Part shown: piece by piece, positions 9,001-17,554 of the stretch
Layout: every line of letters begins with the position of its first letter
Numbering within the stretch: the stretch's first letter is position 1
Assembly (NCBI GenBank): GCA_022841745.1
Contig: JALHQW010000003.1
Location: forward strand, 1 to 64,000
Direction: 5' to 3'
DNA length: 64,000 nucleotides
Origin: Saprospiraceae bacterium
GTDB lineage: Bacteria > Bacteroidota > Bacteroidia > Chitinophagales > Saprospiraceae
The notes under the pieces: model-generated
Told to the model about the DNA's origin: nothing
Databases searched by the model: none
What the model saw: the letters and a program-made list of their open reading frames with translations, nothing else
Made by a program: the position numbers and the translations under genes

Positions 9001-12000
9001 AACCTGAGCATACAGGCCCCCTTGTACGACCTCGTGACCTATACGAACCAAATGGAGTTCGACTTTTTGTTCAAAAACACCCCTACTATTGCAAGCAGTC
9101 AAGCCAGTGGGCCTGCCCCCAATACATGGCTCTACATTGCTTCGCCAACAGGCCTCGTCACCGATTTTCAACTTATTGACCAAACGACTGGCCAGCCCGT
9201 TCCGCAAATCAACGGCGTGTTCCAATTGGGCAACTTCCCGGTGAACCCCAACGGCCTGCCATTCCGCATCCTCGCTACCAACAACTCTTGCAAACGGGAG
9301 CAGCTCTTCGTGCGCTATGGCTGGAGTTGCGATCCCATTACGAGCACCGTACAAACGCCCTGCTACGAACAGGTGCAACCCCTCTTCATCACCTCGCCAC
9401 CTGGTGAAATTGACATGCTCGTGACCAGCCCAACAGGTTGCAGCCAGCTTTGCGACACCATTCCCTACCACAGCATCGAGGTGTTCAATGCGCAGTTTGG
9501 CAGCGTCTATAATTTGCGGGTGCAGGGTTTCGTGCCGCCCGGCATGAATGTGCTGCCCGGCTCTTGCGTCGTGGAGTACCCGACGGGCAGTGGCCTGCTC
9601 TACCCCATCGGCGACCCCACCGTGGTGAGCACGGGCGTGGTGGAGTGGAACCTCTCCATGCTCTTCGACAGCATCGCCAACGGGCTGCCAGGGGTTGGCG
9701 AAGCCCCCTATCACTCCCTGACACTCAGGTTCTTGGGCGAGTCCACTTGCGACTTCGTGGCCGAGGCATACACCCTCTTCATTGCGGCAGCCGACCAGAA
9801 CTGCGGCATACCCTCCAACACGATTGCGAAGCCCGGCGACCCCATCTGCATTGACGGGGTAACAGCGCCTTTCACCACCAATATCAGCGTGACGCCGACG
9901 CCCGGCTTCGGTTGCAACGACATTACCAAGTTCGAGGTCTCACTGGCTTCATCAATGGTGCTGCCGCAAGGGGCTTGTCTCATCGCCACCCTGCCACCGG
10001 GCATCACCTATGTGCCAGGCAGTTGCCAAAACCTTTGCGTCAGCGGCCTTAACTGTACGCCAACCATCAACGGCAGCCAAATAACCTGGCAGTTGCCAGT
10101 GGGTGTTTTGCCATCGCAACTCGTCTGTTTCACCTTCAACACACAGGGCTGGTCGGGCCTTGGCTGCGAGAACGGCGTGGTACTGTTCCGCACAGCCGTG
10201 GAGACGCAGGCGCTTTGCGCCCAGACGGGCCAGTTCTGCAGTACCAAGGTCAGCACGGGTTCGCTCATACTTCCCTACGACCCTCAGCGGCCCGCTTTCA
10301 ACCTCAGTGCGTTCAATATCACGGCATCGGCTTCGGGCGGGAACAACCTCGTCAACGCCACCGTGAAGCTGACGAACGATGGCGGCACGAGCCAGCCACC
10401 CACCATCATCGAGTTCTTTGCCGACACCAACGGCGACGGCGTGGGCGACCTATTGCTCGGCACGCATAACCATCCTTCGCCTATCGGCAATGGGCAGACC
10501 GTGACCATTTCGACCAGCTTCACGATGCCTTCGGCAATTAGCCTGTGCCAACTCCTGGCCGTGGTGGATGCTTCGCAACAATGCGCCTGCTCCGGCGATC
10601 TGGAACTGGTCAGCATGCCCATTGAATATAACACAGGCCTCAGTTGGACGGTCTGCTCCGGCATTGACGAAGTCATAGGCATACCCGCCCAGCCCGGCTT
10701 CAATTACCAGTGGTCGCCGGACAGCGATTGCCTCGCCGACGAACAGGCCGCCATGACCAATTTCAACTGTGAGAACAACGGCTTCGGACCCGTTACGACC
10801 GAGTTCACCATTGCGGAGAGCAACGGGGTTTGCGCCATTGACAACCTCGTGAGCGTGACCGTGCAGCCTGTGCCCGGCATCGCCTTCGCCGACTCGCCCA
10901 TTTGCCAGGGCGAGAGCGCAAACCTCGCCGCCACGGACGGGGCCAGCTACACCTGGCAAGGCCCCGGCATTGCGCAGCCCAACCTACAAATCATCACCGT
11001 CACGCCCGCCACTACCAGCCAGTACAGCGTGACCGTGCTGGACGCCTTCGGCTGCGCTGGCACCGAGTCGGTGACCGTGGTGGTAGCGCCTTTCCCCCAA
11101 GTGAATGCTGGCCCGGATGTCTCCTTCTGCCCCGACGACTCGCCGCAGTTGAACGCCAGTTTCGATGCAGACTGGGACTACCTCTGGTCGCCACAGACCG
11201 TGGGCAACCTGACGGCACTCAGCAATGCTGCCATCCATAACCCGCTTGTGCTGATCAACCAAGCTACGACCTTCACGCTGCAAGTGACGGATGAAAACGG
11301 CTGCTCCGCATCGGACGCCGTGACCGTCAGCTTTGCCGATGCGCCCATTTTGACCATGCCCTCCGATTTGGCAATATGCAACGGCGACAGCACCGTGCTG
11401 GTAGTGTCAAGCAACTCCACTGGCACCTTCGATTGGCTGCCCGACGATGGCGACTGCCCAGATTTTAGCAATTGCGCCAGCTACCTTGTTTCACCCAATA
11501 CCACGACTACCTACACCGTCGTGCAAACAGCCAGCAATGGCTGCACGGCCTCGGGCAGCGTAACGGTGACGGTAGCCAATGGCCTCATCGTGACCAATGG
11601 CCCACTCATCGAAATTTGCGAGGGGGAAACAGTGGTCATTAATGGCCAAACAGTCAGCGAGGCGGGCGTTTATTGCGATACGATAGCCATGATGGGCGGC
11701 TGCGACAGCGTGTATTGTGTGGAGGTGCTGCTAAAAGCGAAAGTGGACACCATCTATTTGGACACGGCGATTTGCCTTGGGGCCAGCGTTGAATTTGAAG
11801 GGGAAATCTATTCCGACGAAGGTGAATATTGCGTGACCCTGCCCGGCCAAAACAACTGCGACAGTGTGCGCTGCCTCGTGCTCCTAGTGGACGACCTTGA
11901 CATAAAACTGACGATTGATTCGATTATTTGCCCCGGTGACAGCGTACTGTTCGAGGGACAGTTTTATGCTGCGGAGGGGGAGTATTGCAACACCTATTCC

Positions 12001-12588
12001 ACCCCCGAAGGCTGCGACAGCCTTAGTTGCCTCAACCTAAGTTGGCATCCTTTGCCCCCAGTGGAAATCGTCGGGACGGATACCGTAAGCAATGGCGATA
12101 CACTGGTGCTGGGGCAAATCCCATCGGGGCCGTTTGGCAGTATTTTCTGGTACCAAAACGACTCCCTGCTCGCCGACTGCACGGGGGAATTGTTTTGTGA
12201 GACTTTCCCCACCGACAGCCTCACCACCTTCCTGGTGCAAATTACCGACCCCGTGACAGGCTGCCCCGGCTCGGATACCTTGCAGGTCATCGTGATACCC
12301 AATTGCAACCCCGAAAAAGTGGAAGTGCCCAATGCTTTTTCTCCGAACAACGACGATAAAAACGACGTGTTCGACATCGTAGGCCCCGGCGCAGAGGCCA
12401 CCCTCAATATGCGCATCTGGAACCGCTGGGGCCAAAAGGTCTATGACGGCCCCGGCCCCTGGGATGGCAAACAGAACGGCAAGGAAGCTCCCAGCGATGT
12501 GTATATCTACCGCATCGTAGTCGGTTGCGCCGTGGCGGTGGATGCGGTGGACAGGGAGGTGAAGGGGGACGTGACGCTGCTGAGGTGA
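6016..12588 (+). CDS. Giant secreted protein with T9SS type B (gliding-motility-associated) C-terminal domain
   Basis: 2190 residues with an N-terminal signal peptide (residues ~1-28). The first ~1400 residues carry many DUF11/CARDB-like beta-sandwich repeats rich in paired Cys. From ~1600 there are PKD/Ig-like units with the pattern P-G-x-x-Y-x-W-S/Q-P. Three to four ~55-residue units of the type ICPGDSVLFEGQ...GCDSL follow at ~1860-2030. The end (VPNAFSPNNDDKNDVFDI, NRWGQKVYDG, WDGK) is the type B sorting domain that targets proteins through the type IX secretion system. It is probably a cell-surface adhesin or filament. The locus is clearly GC-richer than the block that follows at 12.6-17.5 kb. 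It lacks an adjacent PorP/SprF gene. Confidence 0.9.
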   Translation: MTRRSIGIIFVSSLSLLCLQPLGLFSQSITYQNPDEFSACGEAEFGITVQNTGSTTMSGATVTINFTTTNGTDCGMAYVLGSVSAPVTQGNVGNPGAPQFNLPNLAAGASQTFTIKVKATCETATCIDNAAVFVNQITVNWSGGNANVTTNPYVVDRALLLITNVANTVMSGTRGDVLQRKLTVRNTRPGAVSSFTIRDDHQLGIAISSLQGTTLQNTSSVFELLLGPSDFASAGDGDGLFEFNETIVVTEDILIQSCGVDESSAVSTISVSWGCNGDVCQEESVTAVVVFEPYDKVPQLSFEPIINVPDCLCGPDGVQQGMRITNNGEGIANNIAFEVQRLSLNPIQAFDTTSVRVDSSGVDIDFFLGVLGDIDFSAPCEAPSDMVRQFRVSGLQLAPNESLTVYWDNYYCSQGCANPATGWEYKYSYFKECPPSIFVQNSQFIPVIKTYNDLSAYATLDTNIIFQDGDTIHGIYLLNGDKLTTSTSTLTVEMTFECGSEWIASNPMLLNDQAPLDLDFVRTDSFTFVTAVYQLPLDVDTGRIEFDLLFECDSVCINRQECEFDLVTSCEDNCIALSGGATTALFKATINQCGPYPPECSPQSCADLTIFYKCDLDSICVDAPPGYVRYDFEAQRKNYGLPDNNNDQLPDAPTGLPDMNLVNRYRLIPGDTIQATIRGMVVMDSANVKLPFGYLNINFLGKPNMAKETRDSLLRPDRLSQAGISLRIFDSSAGIWYDCQNPPFTTEFNLRYKYDLTQLKGLCVPANFALEQGDSIVFVGNYRIGHAPREETAINEPDPLRGDIEVSPELVIFNEHYESYTLINCNCQVENLQLSYYKLTINPQTFALPPCSPSNYGQPLNIKLDLVQGNFFPFEYRNLLQLDDLSLTFPPSVELCTTRITTIRWQGGGSFVSQIFFEPPLVNGSYFNDLEPYQVPRMDEGFAANLDFIFKSACNNRFSMPISYISTLDWAPGLPYNGIPEALNLNHNSLRPLIANLSIQAPLYDLVTYTNQMEFDFLFKNTPTIASSQASGPAPNTWLYIASPTGLVTDFQLIDQTTGQPVPQINGVFQLGNFPVNPNGLPFRILATNNSCKREQLFVRYGWSCDPITSTVQTPCYEQVQPLFITSPPGEIDMLVTSPTGCSQLCDTIPYHSIEVFNAQFGSVYNLRVQGFVPPGMNVLPGSCVVEYPTGSGLLYPIGDPTVVSTGVVEWNLSMLFDSIANGLPGVGEAPYHSLTLRFLGESTCDFVAEAYTLFIAAADQNCGIPSNTIAKPGDPICIDGVTAPFTTNISVTPTPGFGCNDITKFEVSLASSMVLPQGACLIATLPPGITYVPGSCQNLCVSGLNCTPTINGSQITWQLPVGVLPSQLVCFTFNTQGWSGLGCENGVVLFRTAVETQALCAQTGQFCSTKVSTGSLILPYDPQRPAFNLSAFNITASASGGNNLVNATVKLTNDGGTSQPPTIIEFFADTNGDGVGDLLLGTHNHPSPIGNGQTVTISTSFTMPSAISLCQLLAVVDASQQCACSGDLELVSMPIEYNTGLSWTVCSGIDEVIGIPAQPGFNYQWSPDSDCLADEQAAMTNFNCENNGFGPVTTEFTIAESNGVCAIDNLVSVTVQPVPGIAFADSPICQGESANLAATDGASYTWQGPGIAQPNLQIITVTPATTSQYSVTVLDAFGCAGTESVTVVVAPFPQVNAGPDVSFCPDDSPQLNASFDADWDYLWSPQTVGNLTALSNAAIHNPLVLINQATTFTLQVTDENGCSASDAVTVSFADAPILTMPSDLAICNGDSTVLVVSSNSTGTFDWLPDDGDCPDFSNCASYLVSPNTTTTYTVVQTASNGCTASGSVTVTVANGLIVTNGPLIEICEGETVVINGQTVSEAGVYCDTIAMMGGCDSVYCVEVLLKAKVDTIYLDTAICLGASVEFEGEIYSDEGEYCVTLPGQNNCDSVRCLVLLVDDLDIKLTIDSIICPGDSVLFEGQFYAAEGEYCNTYSTPEGCDSLSCLNLSWHPLPPVEIVGTDTVSNGDTLVLGQIPSGPFGSIFWYQNDSLLADCTGELFCETFPTDSLTTFLVQITDPVTGCPGSDTLQVIVIPNCNPEKVEVPNAFSPNNDDKNDVFDIVGPGAEATLNMRIWNRWGQKVYDGPGPWDGKQNGKEAPSDVYIYRIVVGCAVAVDAVDREVKGDVTLLR

Positions 12589-12872
12589 TAGATGTCCACA
12601 TGCCTCCAAGGCTTGGCAGAATGCGCTATGGGCTTGGCCATTAGTGCTGCCTCAACTGCACAAGTCACCAATGAATCAACACCAATGTTGAACTTGAAGT
12701 ACAAGCGTAAACGCTCGATTTTCGCAAGCTGCCGGACTATTAGGGTATCGAAAGCATCAAACCCAAATATTCCCTGTGCTGGATAAGGGAAAAACTTAGA
12801 TTTGCTTTGAAGGATGAACCTGAGACAGGTTCTGCTTCATCTTTCTTATTTTTTTACCAAAAACTGTTTGTC
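12589..12872. other. 284-bp spacer between T9SS cargo genes
   Basis: No ORF, hairpin or recognisable promoter stood out. Base composition falls sharply from the preceding GC-rich gene to the AT-richer block that continues to about 17.48 kb. Confidence 0.5.
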
Positions 12873-15800
12873 ATGAAAAAACTTAAAATTCAAAATTTCT
12901 CTTTAGCCTCTGTAACAACATTCTATCTTCTACTGATAATATCCCCAGTCAACCTACAATCGCAAGGGATGATATCCCCTATTATTTATGGCCTGTACAA
13001 TGAAGTTGCTGGCAATTTCTATGTGAGAACTTTTATCCATTACATCGATGGCCCTCTTAATACGACAGCAGGTATTAATTTGAGTTCAAGAACACAGGCA
13101 ATCATTCAACATCTTAATGACATCTACAACGTTCATGGGATATTTTTTATTCAATACAATCAGGAGAATTACTGTGAGGGAATCGCAGTAATAGGGGAAG
13201 ACTTTGAAGACTGGGAAGCCTTCAATGATTCTAACTTAAAAACCGATGCACTAAACATCGTGGACAATGGTGGCAATCAAAATTCTTCAGGAGCAGCTTT
13301 TAGCACGCCTAATAATAAGGTGGAACTTTGGGGCAATGCAGCCCTTGATGAAGTTATCATTCATGAAGTTGGGCATTGTATTGGCCTGCTGCACACTTTC
13401 GGATTCTTAAATGGCGGAAACACTATGCCTGTGCCATGTAATGATATCCTTGGCGGCCAAAACTGCTATATTTATTGCGACCTAACTTGTGATATCCCGT
13501 TTGTAGATGTGTCTGGCTCAATCAATGCACCAAACTGCGCCCACCCAGATTATCCACAAGAAGTTATAAGAAACTACATGAGTTATATCGATCAGGGTAG
13601 TTGCCGTGATAGGTTCTCAGAAGAGCAAATCAAGCGAATGAGATACCACTTAAAAAACCATTCCTTTTTGGATGCCATGGCAATGTCTTCAACCCTTCCA
13701 TTAAATTCCATAACATCACCCTCTGGCGACATCATCGTGGAGTCCGGCACGCACTCCATTACTACGCCCATCCAGATGGTACCGGGAGCCAAGATTATCG
13801 TTATGCCCGGGGAAAGGTTGAACATCTATTCAACAATCACGGCCGCCTGTGATATGTGGGAAGGCATCGTCGTGGAGGGCAACCCCGTGGGGAGCAACCT
13901 CGGTGGGCCGGGCACCACGCCCGGCAGGGTGGCCCTCTACGACTCCGGTGTGTTGGAGCACGCCAAACTCGGGATACGGCTCGGCTCGATCAACGCCAAC
14001 GGGCAACTGGCCACCTCCGGGGGCGTTTGTAGCCCGTGCCGGGGTGGTTTCGTGAACTGCTCCACCTCCATCAGGTTTGAGCCGAACCCCGTCAACAGCC
14101 CACCAGCCACTCAAATTGTCAGCGCAGTTTTCTATACCGACGACCAGTACAGAGGCGGAAGCGGGCAGGTGACCTATATTGATGCCCCACAGATAACCGG
14201 CCTAAAGGTCAGGAGCAACTGGTTCAGGGACAACCGCACCACCTGCCCGGGGCCTGCCTCCAAGGCCATCGGCATAGCGGCATACGGTACCAGCATCATT
14301 GCCACCAGCAACGATTTCTTCAACCTCGGCAAGGCCATCGTAGTTGACCAGCCCTTGGTAGGGTCTTTCCAGGCCAACAACAACAGCTTCACCCGCTGTT
14401 TCTCCGGCATCGAGTCCAACAAGGTCAGCAACTTCTCCATCCGTGACAACAGCTTCCAAATCGCCGCACCGCCCAACTGTAGTGGGGAGAGCGTGGGCGT
14501 CACCCTTTCTGGAAATTCAGCGGGTTTCTCGTTTACGAAAAATACTTTTACGGGGCTGGACAACGAGGCAGTGGGGACGGTGGTGCGAGCAACAGGTACT
14601 GCCAACAAAATCATCTTAGATAATGACTATATTAACTTAAAAGTAGGAAATAGAGCCGAATCAGAAAATGGCAATGCAAATTCAGGACTGACTTATAATT
14701 GCAATACACATACTAATAGTGTGGGCGATTACCTCGTGCTTGGAAATGTTCGAGTGGAACAAAAGGCAATTAATGGACAGGGCTTTGATGCACCAACAGG
14801 TAACACTTTTTCAGGCTTGCCCGACCCTAATAGCAGTTTTAAGAGTACCGGAGGACAAACTATCCAATATTTTTTTACGGGCAACGCCAATTCAAGCAAT
14901 CCACAGCATTTCACCTATGGCGGAACAGCTTTTCAAAACGTAAATGGCAATGAATTGACAATTGCCAATGCAGCCTGCACATCTGTAACACCATGCAGCC
15001 CACCTTGCGACGAAACCACAAATCAACTGTTAAAGCAAACATTTTATGGAAATCGTCAGGAAAGGAATACCAAAAAGGCTGCCTTGGCAACGATGACTAA
15101 CCAACAACAAATTGAAGCGGAAAAGAAAGCCATCCAAAACTTGGAATCTCTTATGGAGCAATACGCTTCGCTGGTTGTCCAAAATTATGCTTTGGATACG
15201 ATGGGATTGGAAATTGAGACGGACTCTATACTGACATGGCTGGAACACTCCGAATCCTATTCAAGTGATTTGGAGCGCCTCAATCATTATTTTTTCAATA
15301 GTGACCTCGATGAATTTGATGATTTATGGGAAGAGGTACCGACTAAACATGGCCTATCAGGAGATAATCTTGGAGAGTTCAACGAATTGGAGTTGGTTTA
15401 TGAATTGGTTCGGCCTACTGTCGAATTGGAGGAAGGTAATTTATCCAACCTATCTGAACCTGTGATAGATTCTCTTATGTTCTGGAAAAGTTGGTGCTCA
15501 GAACCTGGATTCCTCGTAAAATCGCTTTTGAGGTGGAACGGAATCGAGACAAGCCAAGATTGCGAATCCCCTCAAAGGGTTGCTGAAAGACAATCTATTA
15601 AAGAAGGTAAATCGCTATTTACTTCAAGGAATTTAGATTTACTTGTTTATCCCAACCCAGCAAATGATCACTTGATTGTTTCTTTCAAGACCACCTCCCA
15701 GATTGATTTCAGCATCGCTTTATGCAATTTGCGCGGCCAAGTCTGCTTCTATCAAAACTACTCATCTCTTTCTGGAAATGTGAAACTGCCAACCAAAGAT

Positions 15801-15881
15801 ATTCATGAAGGGCTTTATTTTTTGAAAGTTCAAATGAAAGAAGGCCATTCATATCAAGCTAAAGTTATCATTGAGCATTAA
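12873..15881 (+). CDS. Secreted M43-like zinc metalloprotease with beta-helix region and T9SS type A sorting domain
   Basis: 1002 residues from the ATG at 12873 (MKKLKIQNFSLASV), which gives a proper signal peptide; an ATG 66 bp upstream would place charged residues before it. At about residue 163 lies HEVGHCIGLLHTF (HExxHxxGxxH zinc site), followed by the Met-turn NYMSY at about 235. These fit the pappalysin/cytophagalysin M43 family. Residues ~300-640 look like right-handed beta-helix repeats (short G/N/V strands). Residues ~700-860 are helical and charged. The C-terminus (VYPNPANDHLIV...KVIIEH) is a type A T9SS sorting domain. The middle segment (about 13.83-14.60 kb) is much GC-richer than both ends, which suggests a mosaic gene. 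Confidence 0.85.
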   Translation: MKKLKIQNFSLASVTTFYLLLIISPVNLQSQGMISPIIYGLYNEVAGNFYVRTFIHYIDGPLNTTAGINLSSRTQAIIQHLNDIYNVHGIFFIQYNQENYCEGIAVIGEDFEDWEAFNDSNLKTDALNIVDNGGNQNSSGAAFSTPNNKVELWGNAALDEVIIHEVGHCIGLLHTFGFLNGGNTMPVPCNDILGGQNCYIYCDLTCDIPFVDVSGSINAPNCAHPDYPQEVIRNYMSYIDQGSCRDRFSEEQIKRMRYHLKNHSFLDAMAMSSTLPLNSITSPSGDIIVESGTHSITTPIQMVPGAKIIVMPGERLNIYSTITAACDMWEGIVVEGNPVGSNLGGPGTTPGRVALYDSGVLEHAKLGIRLGSINANGQLATSGGVCSPCRGGFVNCSTSIRFEPNPVNSPPATQIVSAVFYTDDQYRGGSGQVTYIDAPQITGLKVRSNWFRDNRTTCPGPASKAIGIAAYGTSIIATSNDFFNLGKAIVVDQPLVGSFQANNNSFTRCFSGIESNKVSNFSIRDNSFQIAAPPNCSGESVGVTLSGNSAGFSFTKNTFTGLDNEAVGTVVRATGTANKIILDNDYINLKVGNRAESENGNANSGLTYNCNTHTNSVGDYLVLGNVRVEQKAINGQGFDAPTGNTFSGLPDPNSSFKSTGGQTIQYFFTGNANSSNPQHFTYGGTAFQNVNGNELTIANAACTSVTPCSPPCDETTNQLLKQTFYGNRQERNTKKAALATMTNQQQIEAEKKAIQNLESLMEQYASLVVQNYALDTMGLEIETDSILTWLEHSESYSSDLERLNHYFFNSDLDEFDDLWEEVPTKHGLSGDNLGEFNELELVYELVRPTVELEEGNLSNLSEPVIDSLMFWKSWCSEPGFLVKSLLRWNGIETSQDCESPQRVAERQSIKEGKSLFTSRNLDLLVYPNPANDHLIVSFKTTSQIDFSIALCNLRGQVCFYQNYSSLSGNVKLPTKDIHEGLYFLKVQMKEGHSYQAKVIIEH

Positions 15882-15893
15882 AACTTAAAACCG

Positions 15894-15934
15894 TTCAGAG
15901 TGATTGGCATGTGCCAAGCACTCTGAATTTTTCT
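15894..15934 (+). terminator. Rho-independent terminator
   Basis: TTCAGAGTG (15894-15902) pairs with CACTCTGAA (15919-15927), with an inner GGCATGTGCC palindrome, followed by a run of T. It lies 13 bp past the stop of the M43-like protease gene and just before the next cargo gene, so that gene probably has its own promoter. Confidence 0.8.
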
Positions 15935-15941
15935 TACTGTC

Positions 15942-17498
15942 ATGAAGAATTATTATTTCCTATTAATTTTTATACTTGCACAAGTTCTATTAACTGCCCA
16001 AACACCAGGCTTCAACAAACGGTTTGCTATCGAGTACCCAAACACCAGAATTTTTAAAATCTTAATAGAGAACGATACCATTGTTGCTTTGGGCGATGGG
16101 TATTTGGACTCCATGAGCTTTAACCGAGGTATCATATTGATGAAGTTTGACACGCTTGGAAATCTTCTTCAATCAAACCACATATTAGACAATATTTTTG
16201 GCCCTTATCCTGTGCCACATAGATGGGGGTCTCTGTTAAAGGCAAATGATAACGGCTATATTATGACTATTACATCAGCCGCTTACGAATTCCCGGTAAT
16301 TCTCAAAACAGATAAAGACTTCAATCTTGAATTTGTTGAAAAGTACGAAGACTTAGAAGATTTTAATTATCAGCTATGTGATATGATCCCCATTCATGAC
16401 GGTTACTTTCTTTATGGGGGGGTTGGAAGGTCAAATGGACTTAATGACGGTTATTTGCGAAGAATAGATTTAGACGGCAATTCAATTTGGGTGAAATATT
16501 ATGATGATTTCAATACATCAGAGTCAATCAACGATTTGTTTAAGATAAATGATACTTTGTTTGCATTGTCAATGGTAAAAACTATTGATACTAACCCTTT
16601 CGATGAAAGCAATATTTCGGTCATAAAATACATTAACGGAAATGGTGAAGTACTTAGGGAATGGGAATCAGAACCAGAACCGGAAATTGGTTACTTGCGT
16701 GAAATACTGTACGCTGACGGTGAACGAATATTGGTTTACGGCTTGAACGTAGTAGAAGAAGAGTCGGTTCCACCATTCCAGTACAAGATTGTAAAATCTA
16801 CTTTTTCAATGCTTGACGAAAATTTCAATTCCGAATGGGTTAATAAATATGGGCTAAAATCTGATTTGTCGAATGAAATCATGTTCTATGATATAAAAGA
16901 AACCATGGACGGTAATTTTATTTGTGCTGGAATGACTTATACGGAAGCGAACACAGATTTTAGCCAAGTCTATAATCGGGGTTGGCTTATGAAACTTTCT
17001 ATGAATGGCGATAGCATCTGGGGCAGACAAGATACGTCGGACATCTTGCCTATTAGTGGTTATAACCGCCAAAGATTAGGTGGGGTTGGCGTCCTCTCCT
17101 CTGGCAGCATCATAGCAGGTGGCTATGTCACAAGAGGCGAAGACAACAGCAGTTATTGCTGGCTCATCAAGACTACGAACGACGGCTGTATAGATACCCT
17201 GTACTGTGGGCTGGTGAGTAGTGCGGAGGAAGTGCCGCAAACAGCACTGGGAAAGGTAAAAATCTATCCCAACCCGGCCAGCGAGGTCGTCCATATCCAA
17301 GTCCCGGATATTATTAGCAGTATTCCAATTCCAATAAATGTTTATGATTTATCAGGCAGACTACAAAAGGCTGTCTTTATTGACGTTGACGGGGATTTTA
17401 TCCTTCAAGTGCACGATTTGCCGTCTGGCATATATTTCGTATCGATAAAATTGCCTGATGGGAGGGTGCTTTATGAAAAGCTAAGCATAGTTCGATAG
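15942..17498 (+). CDS. Secreted protein with T9SS type A sorting domain, unknown repeat domain
   Basis: 518 residues with a clear signal peptide (MKNYYFLLIFILAQVLLTAQ). Residues ~25-410 show propeller-like repeats with GD-x-x-W/I and L-K-T/F-D patterns (for example KANDNGYIMT, KINDTLFALS, GGVGVLSSGSIIAGG), similar to secreted beta-propeller cargo. After GCIDTLYC the type A sorting domain starts at about residue 440 (VKIYPNPASEVVHI ... LPSGIYFVSIKLPDGR ... KLSIVR). The protein is complete, since the sorting domain ends normally. The gene is AT-rich compared with 17.5-18.7 kb, and it abuts a headless fragment of another cargo protein. Confidence 0.85.
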   Translation: MKNYYFLLIFILAQVLLTAQTPGFNKRFAIEYPNTRIFKILIENDTIVALGDGYLDSMSFNRGIILMKFDTLGNLLQSNHILDNIFGPYPVPHRWGSLLKANDNGYIMTITSAAYEFPVILKTDKDFNLEFVEKYEDLEDFNYQLCDMIPIHDGYFLYGGVGRSNGLNDGYLRRIDLDGNSIWVKYYDDFNTSESINDLFKINDTLFALSMVKTIDTNPFDESNISVIKYINGNGEVLREWESEPEPEIGYLREILYADGERILVYGLNVVEEESVPPFQYKIVKSTFSMLDENFNSEWVNKYGLKSDLSNEIMFYDIKETMDGNFICAGMTYTEANTDFSQVYNRGWLMKLSMNGDSIWGRQDTSDILPISGYNRQRLGGVGVLSSGSIIAGGYVTRGEDNSSYCWLIKTTNDGCIDTLYCGLVSSAEEVPQTALGKVKIYPNPASEVVHIQVPDIISSIPIPINVYDLSGRLQKAVFIDVDGDFILQVHDLPSGIYFVSIKLPDGRVLYEKLSIVR

Positions 17499-17554
17499 CT
17501 GCCAACCTGACGCTGTTCGGCTGCCCCGGCGATTCGGTATGGTATGATTCTCAA

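Noticed and set aside
8653-9714. Long open frame antisense to the 2190-residue gene
   Set aside because: It is a shadow of GC-rich codon bias; its translation has no domain, and the plus-strand protein is clearly real.
12589-12872. Remnant of an insertion sequence at the GC step
   Set aside because: No inverted ends, no transposase fragment and no direct repeat could be seen.
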